Part shown: positions 1 through 7,871 of the stretch, one piece after another | How positions within the stretch are numbered: position 1 is the stretch's first letter | Layout of the letters: every line of letters starts with the position of its first letter | Assembly (NCBI RefSeq): GCF_009806555.1 | Contig: NZ_VUOK01000027.1 | Location: forward strand, 1-32,994 | Direction: 5' to 3' | DNA from: Methylobacterium sp. 2A | GTDB lineage: Bacteria > Pseudomonadota > Alphaproteobacteria > Rhizobiales > Beijerinckiaceae | Length of the DNA: 32,994 nucleotides | Translations under genes and position numbers: made by a program | Notes under the pieces: generated by a model | Told to the model about the DNA's origin: nothing | The model's input: the letters and a program-made list of their open reading frames with translations, nothing else | Database searches by the model: none

Positions 1-77
1 GTCTTGCCGTGATCGACGTGGCCGATCGTCCCGATGTTGCAGTGCGGCTTGGTGCGGGAGAACTTTTCCTTGCCCAT
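1..77 (-). CDS. tuf: Elongation factor Tu, N-terminal fragment (runs off window)
   Basis: The minus strand from the ATG at 77 reads [16 protein letters not shown] and then [10 protein letters not shown], the invariant EF-Tu N-terminus ending in the G1 (P-loop) GHVDHGKT motif. Only about 25 residues are inside the window; the rest lies beyond base 1. EF-Tu delivers aminoacyl-tRNA to the ribosome as a GTPase. Its neighbours upstream (outside the window) are unknown. The gene is divergent from the outer-membrane protein gene at 386, so the 308 bp between them should carry both promoters. Confidence 0.95.
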   Translation of the reverse strand, partial: MGKEKFSRTKPHCNIGTIGHVDHGK

Positions 78-251
78 GATTCCCATTCCTGCGGCGGGGA
101 CCACGCGGGGACCCCGGATCCTGATCGGCCGCCCCGAACTCGGACAGGGGCGCAAAACGCGGTCCGCTTAGAGGGTCAGCCGTCCCGGATCAAGCTCCGG
201 CGCGCGGCGACGCCCCACGGCACCGCACCTGTCAAGCCGCGGCGCCGCGTC

Positions 252-280
252 TTGAACCTAGAATTATCAATCTCTAGAAA
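252..280 (+). promoter_or_regulatory. Candidate sigma-70 promoter for the outer-membrane protein gene
   Basis: TTGAAC (252-257) and TAGAAA (275-280) are separated by exactly 17 bases in an AT-rich island of otherwise very GC-rich DNA. This would give a 5' UTR of about 100 nt before the ATG at 386. Both boxes are 4/6 matches to the consensus. Nothing else was recognised in the 78-385 stretch, which must also contain the tuf promoter on the other strand. Confidence 0.4.
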
Positions 281-385
281 TCCACCGGACGCTTTCGCGC
301 CACACTGTGGCAGCGGAGGCATAGCGGGATCTGTGCCGCCGAGCTTAACTGAGCTCAACAACGCACAAGCTTGGATCCCGCCATC

Positions 386-1249
386 ATGATGAAGAAGCTC
401 CTCCTCGCGACGGCCGCGACCGCCCTGGTCTCGGCCGCTGCCTCGGCCGCCGACCTGCCGCGCCGCGCAGCCCCGCCGCCGGTCTTCACGCCGGTGCCGG
501 TCTTCACCTGGACGGGTTTCTACGGCGGCCTCGAGTCGGCCTACACCTTCACGGATCGCGAGCGCATCACCACCGTCGGCGTCCTGCCGGGCAACGCCGC
601 CAACGTGGCGCTCGGCCGCCGCCCGATCCTGGCCTCGACCTCGCAGGACGGCTTCGCCAACATCGGCGGCACCGCAGGCTACAACTACCAGTTCACGCCG
701 GGCTCCGGCATCGTGGTCGGCATCGCCAACAGCATCGACTGGACCGACATCACCAAGAGCCGGGTCGTGCTGGGCACGGGCAACGTCGCGGGCGGCCCGG
801 CGAACGTCAGCCAGTTCCGTCAGAGCCTCGACTGGCTCGGCACCCTCACGGGTCGCGTCGGCTACGCGTTCGACCGCGTCCTCGTCTACGGGATGGGCGG
901 CCTCGCCTACGGCAACGTGTTCCACGACGCCAACTTCTTCACCCCCGGCGGCCGCCTGCAATTCGCCGGCCGCTACGACGACTTCAAGACCGGCTTCGCC
1001 TATGGCGGCGGCATCGAGTTCGCGCTGCCCACCGACAGCTTCCTGAACACCTTCGCGATCGGCCGCTACCTCGGCATCAAGTACGACGCCATCACGGTGA
1101 AGGCCGAGTACCTGCACTACGATCTTGGCAGCCAGAGCGTGCTGGTCGGCGCCGTCCCGGGTGTCGGCAACGGGGCGTATATCTCGCGCTTCCGCACGGA
1201 AGGCAGCATCGTTCGCGCCGGCTTCAATTACAAGTTCGGCGGCTTCTAG
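386..1249 (+). CDS. Outer-membrane beta-barrel protein, Omp25/Omp31-like porin family
   Basis: The product is a 287-aa secreted protein. The N-terminus MMKKLLLATAATALVSAAASA is a signal peptide with likely cleavage before ADLPRR, the usual mature start of Hyphomicrobiales Omp25/31-type proteins. A Pro-rich linker and FTWTGFYGGLESAYTF follow, the start of the first beta strand. The body alternates aromatic strands and Gly-rich turns (GRVGYAFDRVLVYGMGGLAYG) and ends in FNYKFGGF, with a C-terminal Phe as expected for Bam-dependent assembly. The start is placed at ATG 386 (a second ATG follows at 389) rather than the in-frame TTG at 371, because only this gives a proper signal peptide. The gene stands alone and is followed by an intrinsic terminator. 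Its exact role (surface structural protein or porin) cannot be read from the sequence. Confidence 0.9.
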   Translation: MMKKLLLATAATALVSAAASAADLPRRAAPPPVFTPVPVFTWTGFYGGLESAYTFTDRERITTVGVLPGNAANVALGRRPILASTSQDGFANIGGTAGYNYQFTPGSGIVVGIANSIDWTDITKSRVVLGTGNVAGGPANVSQFRQSLDWLGTLTGRVGYAFDRVLVYGMGGLAYGNVFHDANFFTPGGRLQFAGRYDDFKTGFAYGGGIEFALPTDSFLNTFAIGRYLGIKYDAITVKAEYLHYDLGSQSVLVGAVPGVGNGAYISRFRTEGSIVRAGFNYKFGGF

Positions 1250-1291
1250 TCTTCGCAGCCTGTGCCGGGACGCTTGTCCCGGGCGAGGAAT

Positions 1292-1324
1292 GGGCGCGCA
1301 CCCGATCGGGGGCGCGCCCTTTTT
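1292..1324 (+). terminator. Rho-independent terminator after the outer-membrane protein gene
   Basis: A perfect GGGCGCGC/GCGCGCCC stem with GATC-centred inner pairing is followed directly by TTTT. It begins about 40 bases after the stop codon of the porin-like gene and points in the same direction. Confidence 0.8.
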
Positions 1325-1391
1325 CGTGGCGGGGCAGCAAGGCGGACCGCGCCGCACGGACGGATCGAGCCGCGGTTTCGGAAGGTCCCGG

Positions 1392-1419
1392 CCTTGCGCG
1401 GGTTCAGGGCAGAGCCCGG
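1392..1419. repeat. Degenerate fragment of the dispersed hairpin repeat
   Basis: These 28 bases match 25 of 28 positions of the module at 16051-16078 (CCTTTCGCGGGT followed by the CAGGGCAGAGCCC hairpin). It lies between the convergent porin-like and phnN genes, like the fuller copies at other gene ends in this window. Confidence 0.5.
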
Positions 1420-1464
1420 GTCGATTTTGCCAAGCCAGGATTGCTGAACCGACAGGCGGCCGGC

Positions 1465-1995
1465 TCAGCAGGCGCGCAGATGCGACAGCAGACGCTCGGC
1501 GCCCGTCCCGGGCGGACCCACGTTGAGGATCCTTAGATCCGCCGCGACCGGCACCGCCCGCGCAAGCCGCGCGGCGAGATCGCCGTCCTCGGCCCGGCCC
1601 CGAGCGGCGAGACGCTGCATCAGGATCTCGGGGGGCGCCGTGATCTCCACGACGCTGACACGCGATCCGGCGGCGCGGGCCTGCGCCACGACCCGGCGCG
1701 AGACGTTGCAGACCACCACATGGCCCGCCTCCGCCAGACGGCCGGCCTCTTTCGGGATGGCATAACCGAGGCCGTGGGCGCGCCAGTGCAGGGTGAAGCG
1801 GCCCGTGGCACAGCCCTCCGCGAAGGCGGCCTCGTCGATCTCATCGTTGTCCTCGTCCGCCGAGGGCGGACGCGTCACGAGGCGGCGCGGGAAGACGTAG
1901 CGCGGATCGTCCGCGAGCGCCTCCCGCGCCAGCCGGATCAGCGTGTCCTTGCCGGCCCCGCTCGGGCCGACCACCAGGACGAGGCAGCCGCGCAT
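1465..1995 (-). CDS. phnN: Ribose 1,5-bisphosphokinase PhnN
   Basis: A 176-aa P-loop kinase of the guanylate-kinase fold, close to the 185 aa of E. coli PhnN. The Walker A motif GPSGAGKDT is at residues 10-18, and the segment RYVFPRRLVTRPPSADEDND matches the family's substrate-binding region. PhnN phosphorylates ribose 1,5-bisphosphate to PRPP, recycling the sugar released at the end of the C-P lyase pathway. It is the last gene of the phnG-to-phnN operon. Its ATG overlaps the phnM stop by one base (TGATG), which implies translational coupling. Confidence 0.93.
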   Translation of the reverse strand: MRGCLVLVVGPSGAGKDTLIRLAREALADDPRYVFPRRLVTRPPSADEDNDEIDEAAFAEGCATGRFTLHWRAHGLGYAIPKEAGRLAEAGHVVVCNVSRRVVAQARAAGSRVSVVEITAPPEILMQRLAARGRAEDGDLAARLARAVPVAADLRILNVGPPGTGAERLLSHLRAC

Positions 1996-3131
1996 CAGGC
2001 GACCCGCCGGCCGGTGCGCCAGACCTCGCGGACCACCGGGACGCCCTCGGCCAGTTGCACCCGGACGAGGTCGGCGCGCAGGCCCGGCGCCAGGGCGCCG
2101 CGATCGGTCAGGCCGGTGGCGCGGGCGGGGTTCGCCGTCACGGTGGCGAGCGCCTCCGGCAGGCTGATCCCGGGCGCCTGCTGGGGCAGCAGGAAGGCGG
2201 CCATCAGCAGGCTCGCCGGCACGTAGTCCGAGGACAGGATGTCGAGATGGCCGGCCTCGGCCAGCGCCAGGGCGGCGACGTTGCCCGAATGCGAGCCGCC
2301 GCGGATCAGGTTCGGCGCGCCCATCATCACGGTGAGGCCCTGGCCGTGGGCGGCCTCGGCCGCCTCCAGGGTGGTGGGGAACTCGGCCAGGCGCACGCCC
2401 TCGCCGACCGCGAGCTCGACATCGGCCAGGGTGGTGTCGTCGTGGCTGGCCAGCGGGATGTTCATCTCGCGGGCGAAATGGACGAGGGCCGGGCGGTTCT
2501 TCGCATTGAGCGCCTGTCCGTCGCGGATCTTGCGCTCGGTGTTGGCGCGGATCTCCTCCATGGGCCGGCCGCCGCGGGTAGCGTAGGTGTAGTACTTCTC
2601 CATATCGCGGAACTGCCGCTGGCCGGGCGTGTGGTCCATCAGCGAGATCAGGCCGACGGGGTAGCGGGCCGCGAAGGTCGCCACCGTGTCGAGCACGTCC
2701 AGCGAGGGCAATTCGCAGCGCAGATGCGTGAAGTGCTCGGCCCGGAACAGATCCTGGGTCCGGGCCGTGGCGATGGCGCCCGCGAGCTGCTCCAGCTCGG
2801 AGCCGAGGCCGCTGCCGTCCGGATCGCTGCCGGCGCGCAGGGAATCGAACACCGTGGTGATGCCGGAGGCGGTGATCTGCGCGTCATAGGCCAGGACCGC
2901 GCCGAGCGGGTGCCAGCGGACCTTCGGGCGCGGCGCGTAATGGCTCTCCAGGTGGTCGGTGTGCAGCTCGATCAGGCCGGGAATCAGGTGATCGCCGCCG
3001 AGGTCGAGACCGCGGGCCGGCGGGCGGCCCTCGCCGATCTCGGCGATCGCCCCGTCGGAAACCGCGAGCCAGCCGCGCTGCACCCGGTCGGGCAGGACCA
3101 GGGTCGCGTTCTCGATGATGAAGTCGTCCAT
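1995..3131 (-). CDS. phnM: Alpha-D-ribose 1-methylphosphonate 5-triphosphate diphosphatase PhnM
   Basis: The protein is 378 aa, the same length as E. coli PhnM. It is an amidohydrolase-fold enzyme: metal-binding HTDHLE follows the first strands (LIPGLIELHTDHLE), and later motifs include VSLMDHTPGQ-like ISLMDHTPGQRQF, ASHDDTT and LSSDYVPASLL. PhnM removes pyrophosphate from the ribosyl-phosphonate triphosphate made by PhnI/G/H/L and yields the substrate of PhnJ. The reading frame stays open upstream over phnL, but homology starts at MDDFIIENATLVLPD, so the ATG at 3131 is used. The gene starts 11 bases after the phnL stop. Confidence 0.95.
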   Translation of the reverse strand: MDDFIIENATLVLPDRVQRGWLAVSDGAIAEIGEGRPPARGLDLGGDHLIPGLIELHTDHLESHYAPRPKVRWHPLGAVLAYDAQITASGITTVFDSLRAGSDPDGSGLGSELEQLAGAIATARTQDLFRAEHFTHLRCELPSLDVLDTVATFAARYPVGLISLMDHTPGQRQFRDMEKYYTYATRGGRPMEEIRANTERKIRDGQALNAKNRPALVHFAREMNIPLASHDDTTLADVELAVGEGVRLAEFPTTLEAAEAAHGQGLTVMMGAPNLIRGGSHSGNVAALALAEAGHLDILSSDYVPASLLMAAFLLPQQAPGISLPEALATVTANPARATGLTDRGALAPGLRADLVRVQLAEGVPVVREVWRTGRRVA

Positions 3132-3142
3132 CGTGTCCGTCC

Positions 3143-3850
3143 TCACGCTGCCCGGGCGCGCGGCGCGAAGTGTGTGACGTCGACCACCCGAGTCGCCACA
3201 GCATCGCGCATCTCGCTGTCGTGGAAGATGCCGAGCACGCCGGCGCCCCCTCTCAGCTTCTCGCGCACGAGATCGGCCACCACGGCGCGGTTCTGCGCGT
3301 CGAGGGAGGCGGTCGGCTCGTCCAGCAGCAGCAGCGGCCGGTCGGCGATCAGGCCGCGGGCGATGTTGACCCGCTGCTGCTCTCCGCCCGAGAAGGTTGC
3401 GGGCGGCAGGCCCCAGAGCCGCTCGGGCAGGTTGAGCCGCGCCAGGAGATCCTTTGCACGGGCGCGCGCCGTCCCGGCATCGAGACCGCCTTCCCGGCCG
3501 GCCGCCTCGACCACGTCGAGGGCCGCGACCCGCGGGATCACCCGCAGGAACTGCGACACGTAGGCGATCACCCGCGCCCGCAAGCCCAGCATCACCCGCG
3601 GGTCGGCGCGCACCACGTCCACGATGGTCTCGCCGTCGCGGACCAGGATGGCGCCGCCATCGCAGCGGTAATTGCCGTAGGCCATCTTGAGGAGCGAGGA
3701 TTTGCCGGCGCCGGACGGGCCGCCCAGCACCACGCATTCGCCGGGCTCCACGGTGAAGCTGACATCGCCCACCACCGGCAGCACGACCCCGCCGCGCAGG
3801 TGCAGGGTGAAGCTCTTGGCGACGTCCTGGAAGGTGAGGAGCGCAGTCAT
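3143..3850 (-). CDS. phnL: C-P lyase ABC-type ATPase PhnL
   Basis: This 235-aa ABC ATPase is slightly longer than E. coli PhnL (226 aa). Walker A GPSGAGKS is near residues 44-51, the signature is FSGGEQQRVNIAR, and Walker B is LLLLDEPTASLD followed by the GIFHDSEM H-loop. The motif KMAYGNYRCDGG after Walker A is typical of PhnL and not of transport ATPases. PhnL is required with PhnG, PhnH and PhnI to make the nucleoside triphosphate-derived phosphonate intermediate, and no membrane partner is involved. Its ATG overlaps the phnK stop by four bases (ATGA). Confidence 0.94.
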   Translation of the reverse strand: MTALLTFQDVAKSFTLHLRGGVVLPVVGDVSFTVEPGECVVLGGPSGAGKSSLLKMAYGNYRCDGGAILVRDGETIVDVVRADPRVMLGLRARVIAYVSQFLRVIPRVAALDVVEAAGREGGLDAGTARARAKDLLARLNLPERLWGLPPATFSGGEQQRVNIARGLIADRPLLLLDEPTASLDAQNRAVVADLVREKLRGGAGVLGIFHDSEMRDAVATRVVDVTHFAPRARAA

Positions 3851-4620
3851 GCGGCGAGCACCGAGGAGACGAGGAGCTGGGTGTAGGCGTGCTCGGGATC
3901 ATCGAGCACCCGGTCGGTCAGGCCGGTCTCGATGACGCGGCCCGCCCGCATCACGGCGATCCGGTGCGAGAGCAGGCGCGCCACCGCGAGGTCGTGGGTG
4001 ACGATGATCACGGCGAGCCCGAGCTCGGCCGAGAGGCGCCGGATCAGGTCGAGGAGCCGGGCCTGGACCGAGACGTCGAGGCCGGAGGTCGGCTCGTCCA
4101 TCAGCACGAGGCGCGGGCCCGTGACGAGGTTGCGGGCGATCTGAAGCCGCTGGCGCATGCCGCCCGAGAACTGGCTCGGCGGGTCGTCCACCCGGCCCGC
4201 GTCGATCTCCACCCGGCCGAGCCAGTCGATGGCCTGGGCGCGGATCCGGCCGTAATGGCGCTCGCCGAGCCCCATCAGCCGCTCGCCGACATTGCCGCCG
4301 GCCGAGACCGCCATGCGCAGGCCCTTCGTCGCGTCCTGGCGCACGAAGCCCCACTCGGTGCGCATCAGCGCCCGGCGGCCGGCCTCACTCAAGGTGCCGA
4401 GGTCGCGCAGCGCGCCGTCCCGCATCCGGTACGAGACCGTCCCGGAATCCGGGGCCAGCTCCGTGGCGATGAGCGAGAGCAGCGTCGACTTGCCGGAGCC
4501 GGATTCGCCCACGATCGCCAGCACCTCGCCGGGCACGAGGTCGAACGACACGTCGGCGCAGGCGAGGCGGTCTCCGTAGCGCTTGGTCAGGCCGCGGACC
4601 TGAAGCAGGGGCTTGCTCAT
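3847..4620 (-). CDS. phnK: C-P lyase complex ABC-type subunit PhnK
   Basis: A 257-aa ABC ATPase (E. coli PhnK is 252 aa). Walker A GESGSGKST is near residues 38-46, the signature is FSGGMRQRLQIARNLV, and Walker B is LVLMDEPTSGLDVSVQARLLD, with an ILTHDL-type switch (VIIVTHDLAVAR). In known systems PhnK docks on the PhnGHIJ core at PhnJ. The frame is open further upstream through the neighbouring acetyltransferase in another reading, but family homology begins at MSKPLLQVRGLTKRYG (ATG at 4620). It overlaps the upstream acetyltransferase gene and downstream phnL by four bases each. Confidence 0.94.
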   Translation of the reverse strand: MSKPLLQVRGLTKRYGDRLACADVSFDLVPGEVLAIVGESGSGKSTLLSLIATELAPDSGTVSYRMRDGALRDLGTLSEAGRRALMRTEWGFVRQDATKGLRMAVSAGGNVGERLMGLGERHYGRIRAQAIDWLGRVEIDAGRVDDPPSQFSGGMRQRLQIARNLVTGPRLVLMDEPTSGLDVSVQARLLDLIRRLSAELGLAVIIVTHDLAVARLLSHRIAVMRAGRVIETGLTDRVLDDPEHAYTQLLVSSVLAA

Positions 4621-5093
4621 CGGGTCGCCTCTTCGGCATCGGGCAGGAACGGCGGATCGAGGCGGAAGCTGTAGCCGTAGCGCTCGAAGCCGAGGCGCTC
4701 GTAGAAGACATGGGCCGGCTTGGCGTCGACATTCGATGACAAAGCGAGCTTGTAGCAGCCCCGCGCCTGGGCGAGGCGGAACGCCTCGTGCATCATCGCC
4801 CGGCCGAGACCGCCGCCGCGATGCCGGGACGTAACCACGACGCTCTCGACCAGCGCCGAGGGCATACCCCAATGGGCGATGTTGTCGAGGATCACGAGGC
4901 AGAAGGTGCCGATGACCGCGCCGCCGAGCTCGGCGACGTAGAGCCCGTAATCGGGATAGGCCGTCTCGATCCGGTCGAGGAGCGCCTCGGCCTGTTCGAG
5001 GGTCGCGACCCACCCGCTGTTCAGCTCGGCGTAGAGGTCGAGGACAGCCGGGAGGTCGGGCCGTTCGGCCCGGCGGACCGTGAGTTCAGTCAT
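4617..5093 (-). CDS. GNAT acetyltransferase inside the phn operon, PhnO-like
   Basis: This 158-aa single-domain GNAT has the acetyl-CoA loop as RHRGGGLGRAMMHEA and a C-terminal segment ALSSNVDAKPAHVFYERLGF that resembles the end of E. coli PhnO (STN...AHRFY..EGY). PhnO acetylates aminoalkylphosphonates so that C-P lyase can process them. Here the gene sits between phnJ and phnK, with four-base ATGA overlaps on both sides, so it is made in step with the lyase subunits. The substrate is inferred from position and partial similarity. Another small-amine or toxin-protection acetyltransferase is possible. Confidence 0.82.
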   Translation of the reverse strand: MTELTVRRAERPDLPAVLDLYAELNSGWVATLEQAEALLDRIETAYPDYGLYVAELGGAVIGTFCLVILDNIAHWGMPSALVESVVVTSRHRGGGLGRAMMHEAFRLAQARGCYKLALSSNVDAKPAHVFYERLGFERYGYSFRLDPPFLPDAEEATR

Positions 5094-6175
5094 ATCGCGT
5101 CTCCCGTGCCGACATGGCCGTCCGCGCGGCGCCCCTCGCAATGATCGGTGTCCGAGCAGACGAACATCCGCCGTCCGGCATCGTCGAGCAGCACCTCGTC
5201 GAGATAGACCCCTTCGGCCCCGCACAGCGCGCAAGGATGCGTGAATTCCTGCACCCGGAACGGATGGTCCTCGAAGTCGAGGCTGCGCACGCGCGTGTAG
5301 GGCGGCACCGCGTAGATCCGCCGCTCGCGCCCCGCGCCGAAGAGCTGAAGGGCGGGGCAATCGTCCATCTTGGGGTTGTCGAATTTCGGCGTCGGCGACG
5401 GGTCCATCACGTAGCGGCCCGCCACCTCCACCGGGTAGGCGTAGGTGGTGGCGATGTGGCCGTGGCGGCTGATGTCCTCGTAGAGCTTCACGTGCATGGC
5501 GCCGTATTCGGCGAGCGCGTGGAGCTGGCGCGTCTCGGTCTCGCGCGGTTCGAGGTAGCGCAGGGGCTCGGGGATCGGCACCTGATAGACCAGGGTCTGG
5601 CCCTCGGTGAGGGGGGTCTCGGGGATGCGGTGGCGGGTCTGGATCACCGTCGCCTCCGCGGTGCGGGTGGTGGTGGCGACCCCGGAGGTCCTGGCGAAGA
5701 AACGGCGGATCGAGACCGCGTTGGTGGTATCGTCGGCGCCCTGGTCGATGACCTTGAGCACGTCCGAGCGCCCCAGGATCGCGGCTGTGACCTGCACGCC
5801 GCCCGTGCCCCAGCCATAGGGCATCGGCATCTCGCGGGAGGCGAAGGGCACCTGATAGCCCGGCACCGCGATCCCCTTGAGGATCGCCCGGCGGATCATC
5901 CGCTTCGTGCCCTCGTCGAGATAGGCGAAGTTGTAGCCGGATTGCTGCGCGAATGTCCGCTCTGCATCCCCTCGCCCCGCTTGCGGGGAGAGGGTTTCGC
6001 CGACCTCGTCGTCGGCGAAACGAGGCGGCAGCCGAGGGTAAGGGGGCGGTGACGGAGGAGTCTCATTCGGACGAGCCCCCTCACCCTCGCCCTGCGGGCT
6101 CGCCGCGTCGACGACGAGGTCGCCGCGGCCCTCTCCCCGCGCGCGGGGAGAGGGGAAGGTGTGTGTCGCGCTCAT
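5090..6175 (-). CDS. phnJ: Carbon-phosphorus lyase core subunit PhnJ with an in-frame repeat insert near the N-terminus
   Basis: PhnJ is the radical SAM enzyme that breaks the C-P bond of ribosyl alkylphosphonate. From SGYNFAYLDEGTKRMIRRAI onward the protein closely follows E. coli PhnJ. It keeps the glycyl-radical Gly (VPGYQVPF, Gly32 in E. coli) and all four cysteines (CALC, then FVCSDTDHC) that bind the Fe-S cluster and form the thiyl radical. The product is 361 aa against 281 in E. coli. The extra part is N-terminal: MSATHTF, then about 70 residues rich in Pro, Gly, Arg and Glu encoded by a palindromic repeat (5968-6154), then AQQSGYNF. The ATG at 6175 overlaps the phnI stop (ATGA). Between it and SGYNF there is no in-frame ATG, GTG or TTG. 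Either the insert is translated or phnJ is impaired. Confidence 0.93.
   Translation of the reverse strand: MSATHTFPSPRARGEGRGDLVVDAASPQGEGEGARPNETPPSPPPYPRLPPRFADDEVGETLSPQAGRGDAERTFAQQSGYNFAYLDEGTKRMIRRAILKGIAVPGYQVPFASREMPMPYGWGTGGVQVTAAILGRSDVLKVIDQGADDTTNAVSIRRFFARTSGVATTTRTAEATVIQTRHRIPETPLTEGQTLVYQVPIPEPLRYLEPRETETRQLHALAEYGAMHVKLYEDISRHGHIATTYAYPVEVAGRYVMDPSPTPKFDNPKMDDCPALQLFGAGRERRIYAVPPYTRVRSLDFEDHPFRVQEFTHPCALCGAEGVYLDEVLLDDAGRRMFVCSDTDHCEGRRADGHVGTGDAI
5968..6154. repeat. Palindromic repeat element inserted within the phnJ coding sequence
   Basis: The element is bounded by two similar palindromes: CCCCTCGCCCCGC/TTGCGGGGAGAGGG at 5968-5994 and CCCTCTCCCCGC/GCGCGGGGAGAGGG at 6129-6154. 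Just inside the first is a 10-bp perfect inverted repeat, TTTCGCCGAC (5995-6004) with GTCGGCGAAA (6011-6020). Such CTCTCCCCGC...GCGGGGAGAG units are widespread intergenic repeats in Hyphomicrobiales. Here the unit lies inside a gene, is open in the phnJ frame, and has no transposase. No clear target-site duplication was found. Confidence 0.8.
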
Positions 6176-7278
6176 TCCGCGGCCTCCTGCATCTCGACGG
6201 CGTCGGACTTCTGCTCGAACTCGGTGCGTAGCCGGCGAACCAGCTCCAGCTCGGCTTGGAAGTCGACGTAATGGGGCAGCTTCAGGTGCTCGACGAAGCC
6301 GGTTGCCTGGAGGCTGTCGCAATGGGCGAGCACGAATTCCTGGTCCTGGGCCGGGCTCGTCACCGGCTCGCCGAGTTCTTCCGCCCGGAGCGCCCGGTCG
6401 ACCAGCGCCATCGCCATGGCCTTGCGCTCGCTCTGCCCGAAGCTCAGCCCGTAGCCCCGGGTGAACTGGGGCGGCGCAGCGCCCGAGCCCTTGAACTGGT
6501 TGACCATCTGACACTCGGTGAGCCGCACCCGGCCGAGCGGCACCGCGAAGCCCAGCTCCTCGGGCACGAACTCCAACGCGACCTCCCCGACCCGGATCTC
6601 GCCGACGAACGGGTGGGTGCGGCCGTAGCCGCGCTGGGTCGAGTAGCCGAGGCCGAGCACGAAACCCTCGTCGCCCCGGGCGAGGGCCTGGAGGCGCAGG
6701 GCCCGGTCGGCGGGGTAATTCACCGGCTCCCGGGTGAGGTCGCCGACCGGAGCGCCGTCATCCGCCGGCGAGGCCTCGATCAGCCCGTCCTGGGCGAGCA
6801 GGTCGGTGACCCGCGGGCAGGTCGCGGCATCGGCGCGGGGCTCGGCCTCGGCGGCGGGCTCGATCTCGGCTTCGGCGGCGAGCGCGAAATCGATCAGCCG
6901 GTGGGTGTAGTCGAAGGTCGGCCCGAGCACCTGCCCGCCCGGCAGGTCCTTGAAGGTCGCCGAGACCCGGCGGGCCACCGCCATGGCGCCGGTCTCGAGC
7001 GGCACGGAGGCGCCGAAGCGCGGGAGCGTCGTCCGGTAGGCGCGGACGAGGAACACCGCCTCGACCACATCGCCCCGGGCCTGCTTGAGGGCGAGCGCCG
7101 CGAGGTCGGGGTCGTAGAGCGAGCCCTCGGTCATCACCCGATCGACCAGCAGCGCCATCTGCTCGCGGATCTGCGCCACGGACAGTTCCGGCACGGACGT
7201 GTCGCCCCGGCGCACCTCCGCGAGGAGCCGGTGGGCGTTGTCGATGGCGGCCTCGCCGCCCTTCACGGCCACGTACAT
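6172..7278 (-). CDS. phnI: Alpha-D-ribose 1-methylphosphonate 5-triphosphate synthase subunit PhnI
   Basis: The protein is 368 aa (E. coli PhnI is 354 aa) and begins MYVAVKGGEAAIDNAHRLL, the standard PhnI start. Conserved family segments include SVAQIREQMALLVDRVMTEGSLYD, ALALKQARGDVVEAVFLVRAYRTTLPRF and LGLGYSTQRGYGRTHPFVGEIR. PhnI is the nucleosidase/transferase that swaps the adenine of ATP for the phosphonate, helped by PhnG, PhnH and PhnL, and forms part of the PhnG2H2I2J2 core. The end is rich in Glu and Ala (VEMQEAAE). It starts 3 bases after phnH ends and overlaps the phnJ start by four bases. Confidence 0.95.
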   Translation of the reverse strand: MYVAVKGGEAAIDNAHRLLAEVRRGDTSVPELSVAQIREQMALLVDRVMTEGSLYDPDLAALALKQARGDVVEAVFLVRAYRTTLPRFGASVPLETGAMAVARRVSATFKDLPGGQVLGPTFDYTHRLIDFALAAEAEIEPAAEAEPRADAATCPRVTDLLAQDGLIEASPADDGAPVGDLTREPVNYPADRALRLQALARGDEGFVLGLGYSTQRGYGRTHPFVGEIRVGEVALEFVPEELGFAVPLGRVRLTECQMVNQFKGSGAAPPQFTRGYGLSFGQSERKAMAMALVDRALRAEELGEPVTSPAQDQEFVLAHCDSLQATGFVEHLKLPHYVDFQAELELVRRLRTEFEQKSDAVEMQEAAE

Positions 7279-7281
7279 CGG

Positions 7282-7869
7282 TCAGGCCTCCGTGACGACG
7301 GTGGAGCGCGGCAGCCCGGCGACGCGGCCGGGGGCGGTCAGGATCAGGTCGACGCCGAGGGGAAAGCCCGCGCGGTTCTCGGCGCGCTGGGCGACGAAGT
7401 CCTCCGGCAGCGGCGACAGCGCGACGCGCGTAGTGCCGCGGATGCCGGGCCCGGTGAGGCTCAGCTCCTCCCCTGCGGTGATCGTTTCCAGGGCGAACAC
7501 CAGGGTGGTGGAGGTGTCGGGATAGGCCGGCGTACCGGCGGCGAAGGCGCCGAGCGGCGGGCAGCGGGCCGGATCGCTGATCAGCGCGAAGGCGGCCTCG
7601 GCCGGATCCTCCGTGAGGGGGGCGCCGGTGTGAAAGCGCAGGTAGGTCGCGACCGCGGGCGACGCCGCGAGCCCGGCATCGAGCCAGACCGGCGTGTCGG
7701 CGTCGGTCAGGGTGAGCGCGACGGCGGCGAGTTCCGGCGTCAGCGGCGCGGGCGGGGTCAGGTCCGGGGTGAGCGGCCGGGGCAGTCCCGGCCGGGCGAG
7801 GGCATCCATCACGGCGCGGAAGGTCGCCTGCGCGTCGTGAACGGGATCGGCGAAACCGGGTGCGAGCAT
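7282..7869 (-). CDS. phnH: C-P lyase core subunit PhnH
   Basis: This 195-aa protein (E. coli PhnH is 194 aa) starts MLAPGFADPVHDAQATFRAVMDALARPG, the conserved PhnH N-terminus. The motif CPPLGAFAAGTPAYPDTSTTLVF and the C-terminal region GFPLGVDLILTAPGRVAGLPRST are also typical. PhnH sits in the PhnGHIJ core. An in-frame TTG two codons upstream (7875) is possible, but the ATG at 7869 matches the family start and lies just after the phnG stop. Confidence 0.93.
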   Translation of the reverse strand: MLAPGFADPVHDAQATFRAVMDALARPGLPRPLTPDLTPPAPLTPELAAVALTLTDADTPVWLDAGLAASPAVATYLRFHTGAPLTEDPAEAAFALISDPARCPPLGAFAAGTPAYPDTSTTLVFALETITAGEELSLTGPGIRGTTRVALSPLPEDFVAQRAENRAGFPLGVDLILTAPGRVAGLPRSTVVTEA

Positions 7870-7871
7870 GC

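Noticed and set aside
1995..3902. Apparent 635-aa fusion reading through phnL into phnM
   Set aside because: The upstream part is an out-of-frame translation of phnL. PhnM homology begins at the ATG at 3131 and the length then equals that of E. coli PhnM.
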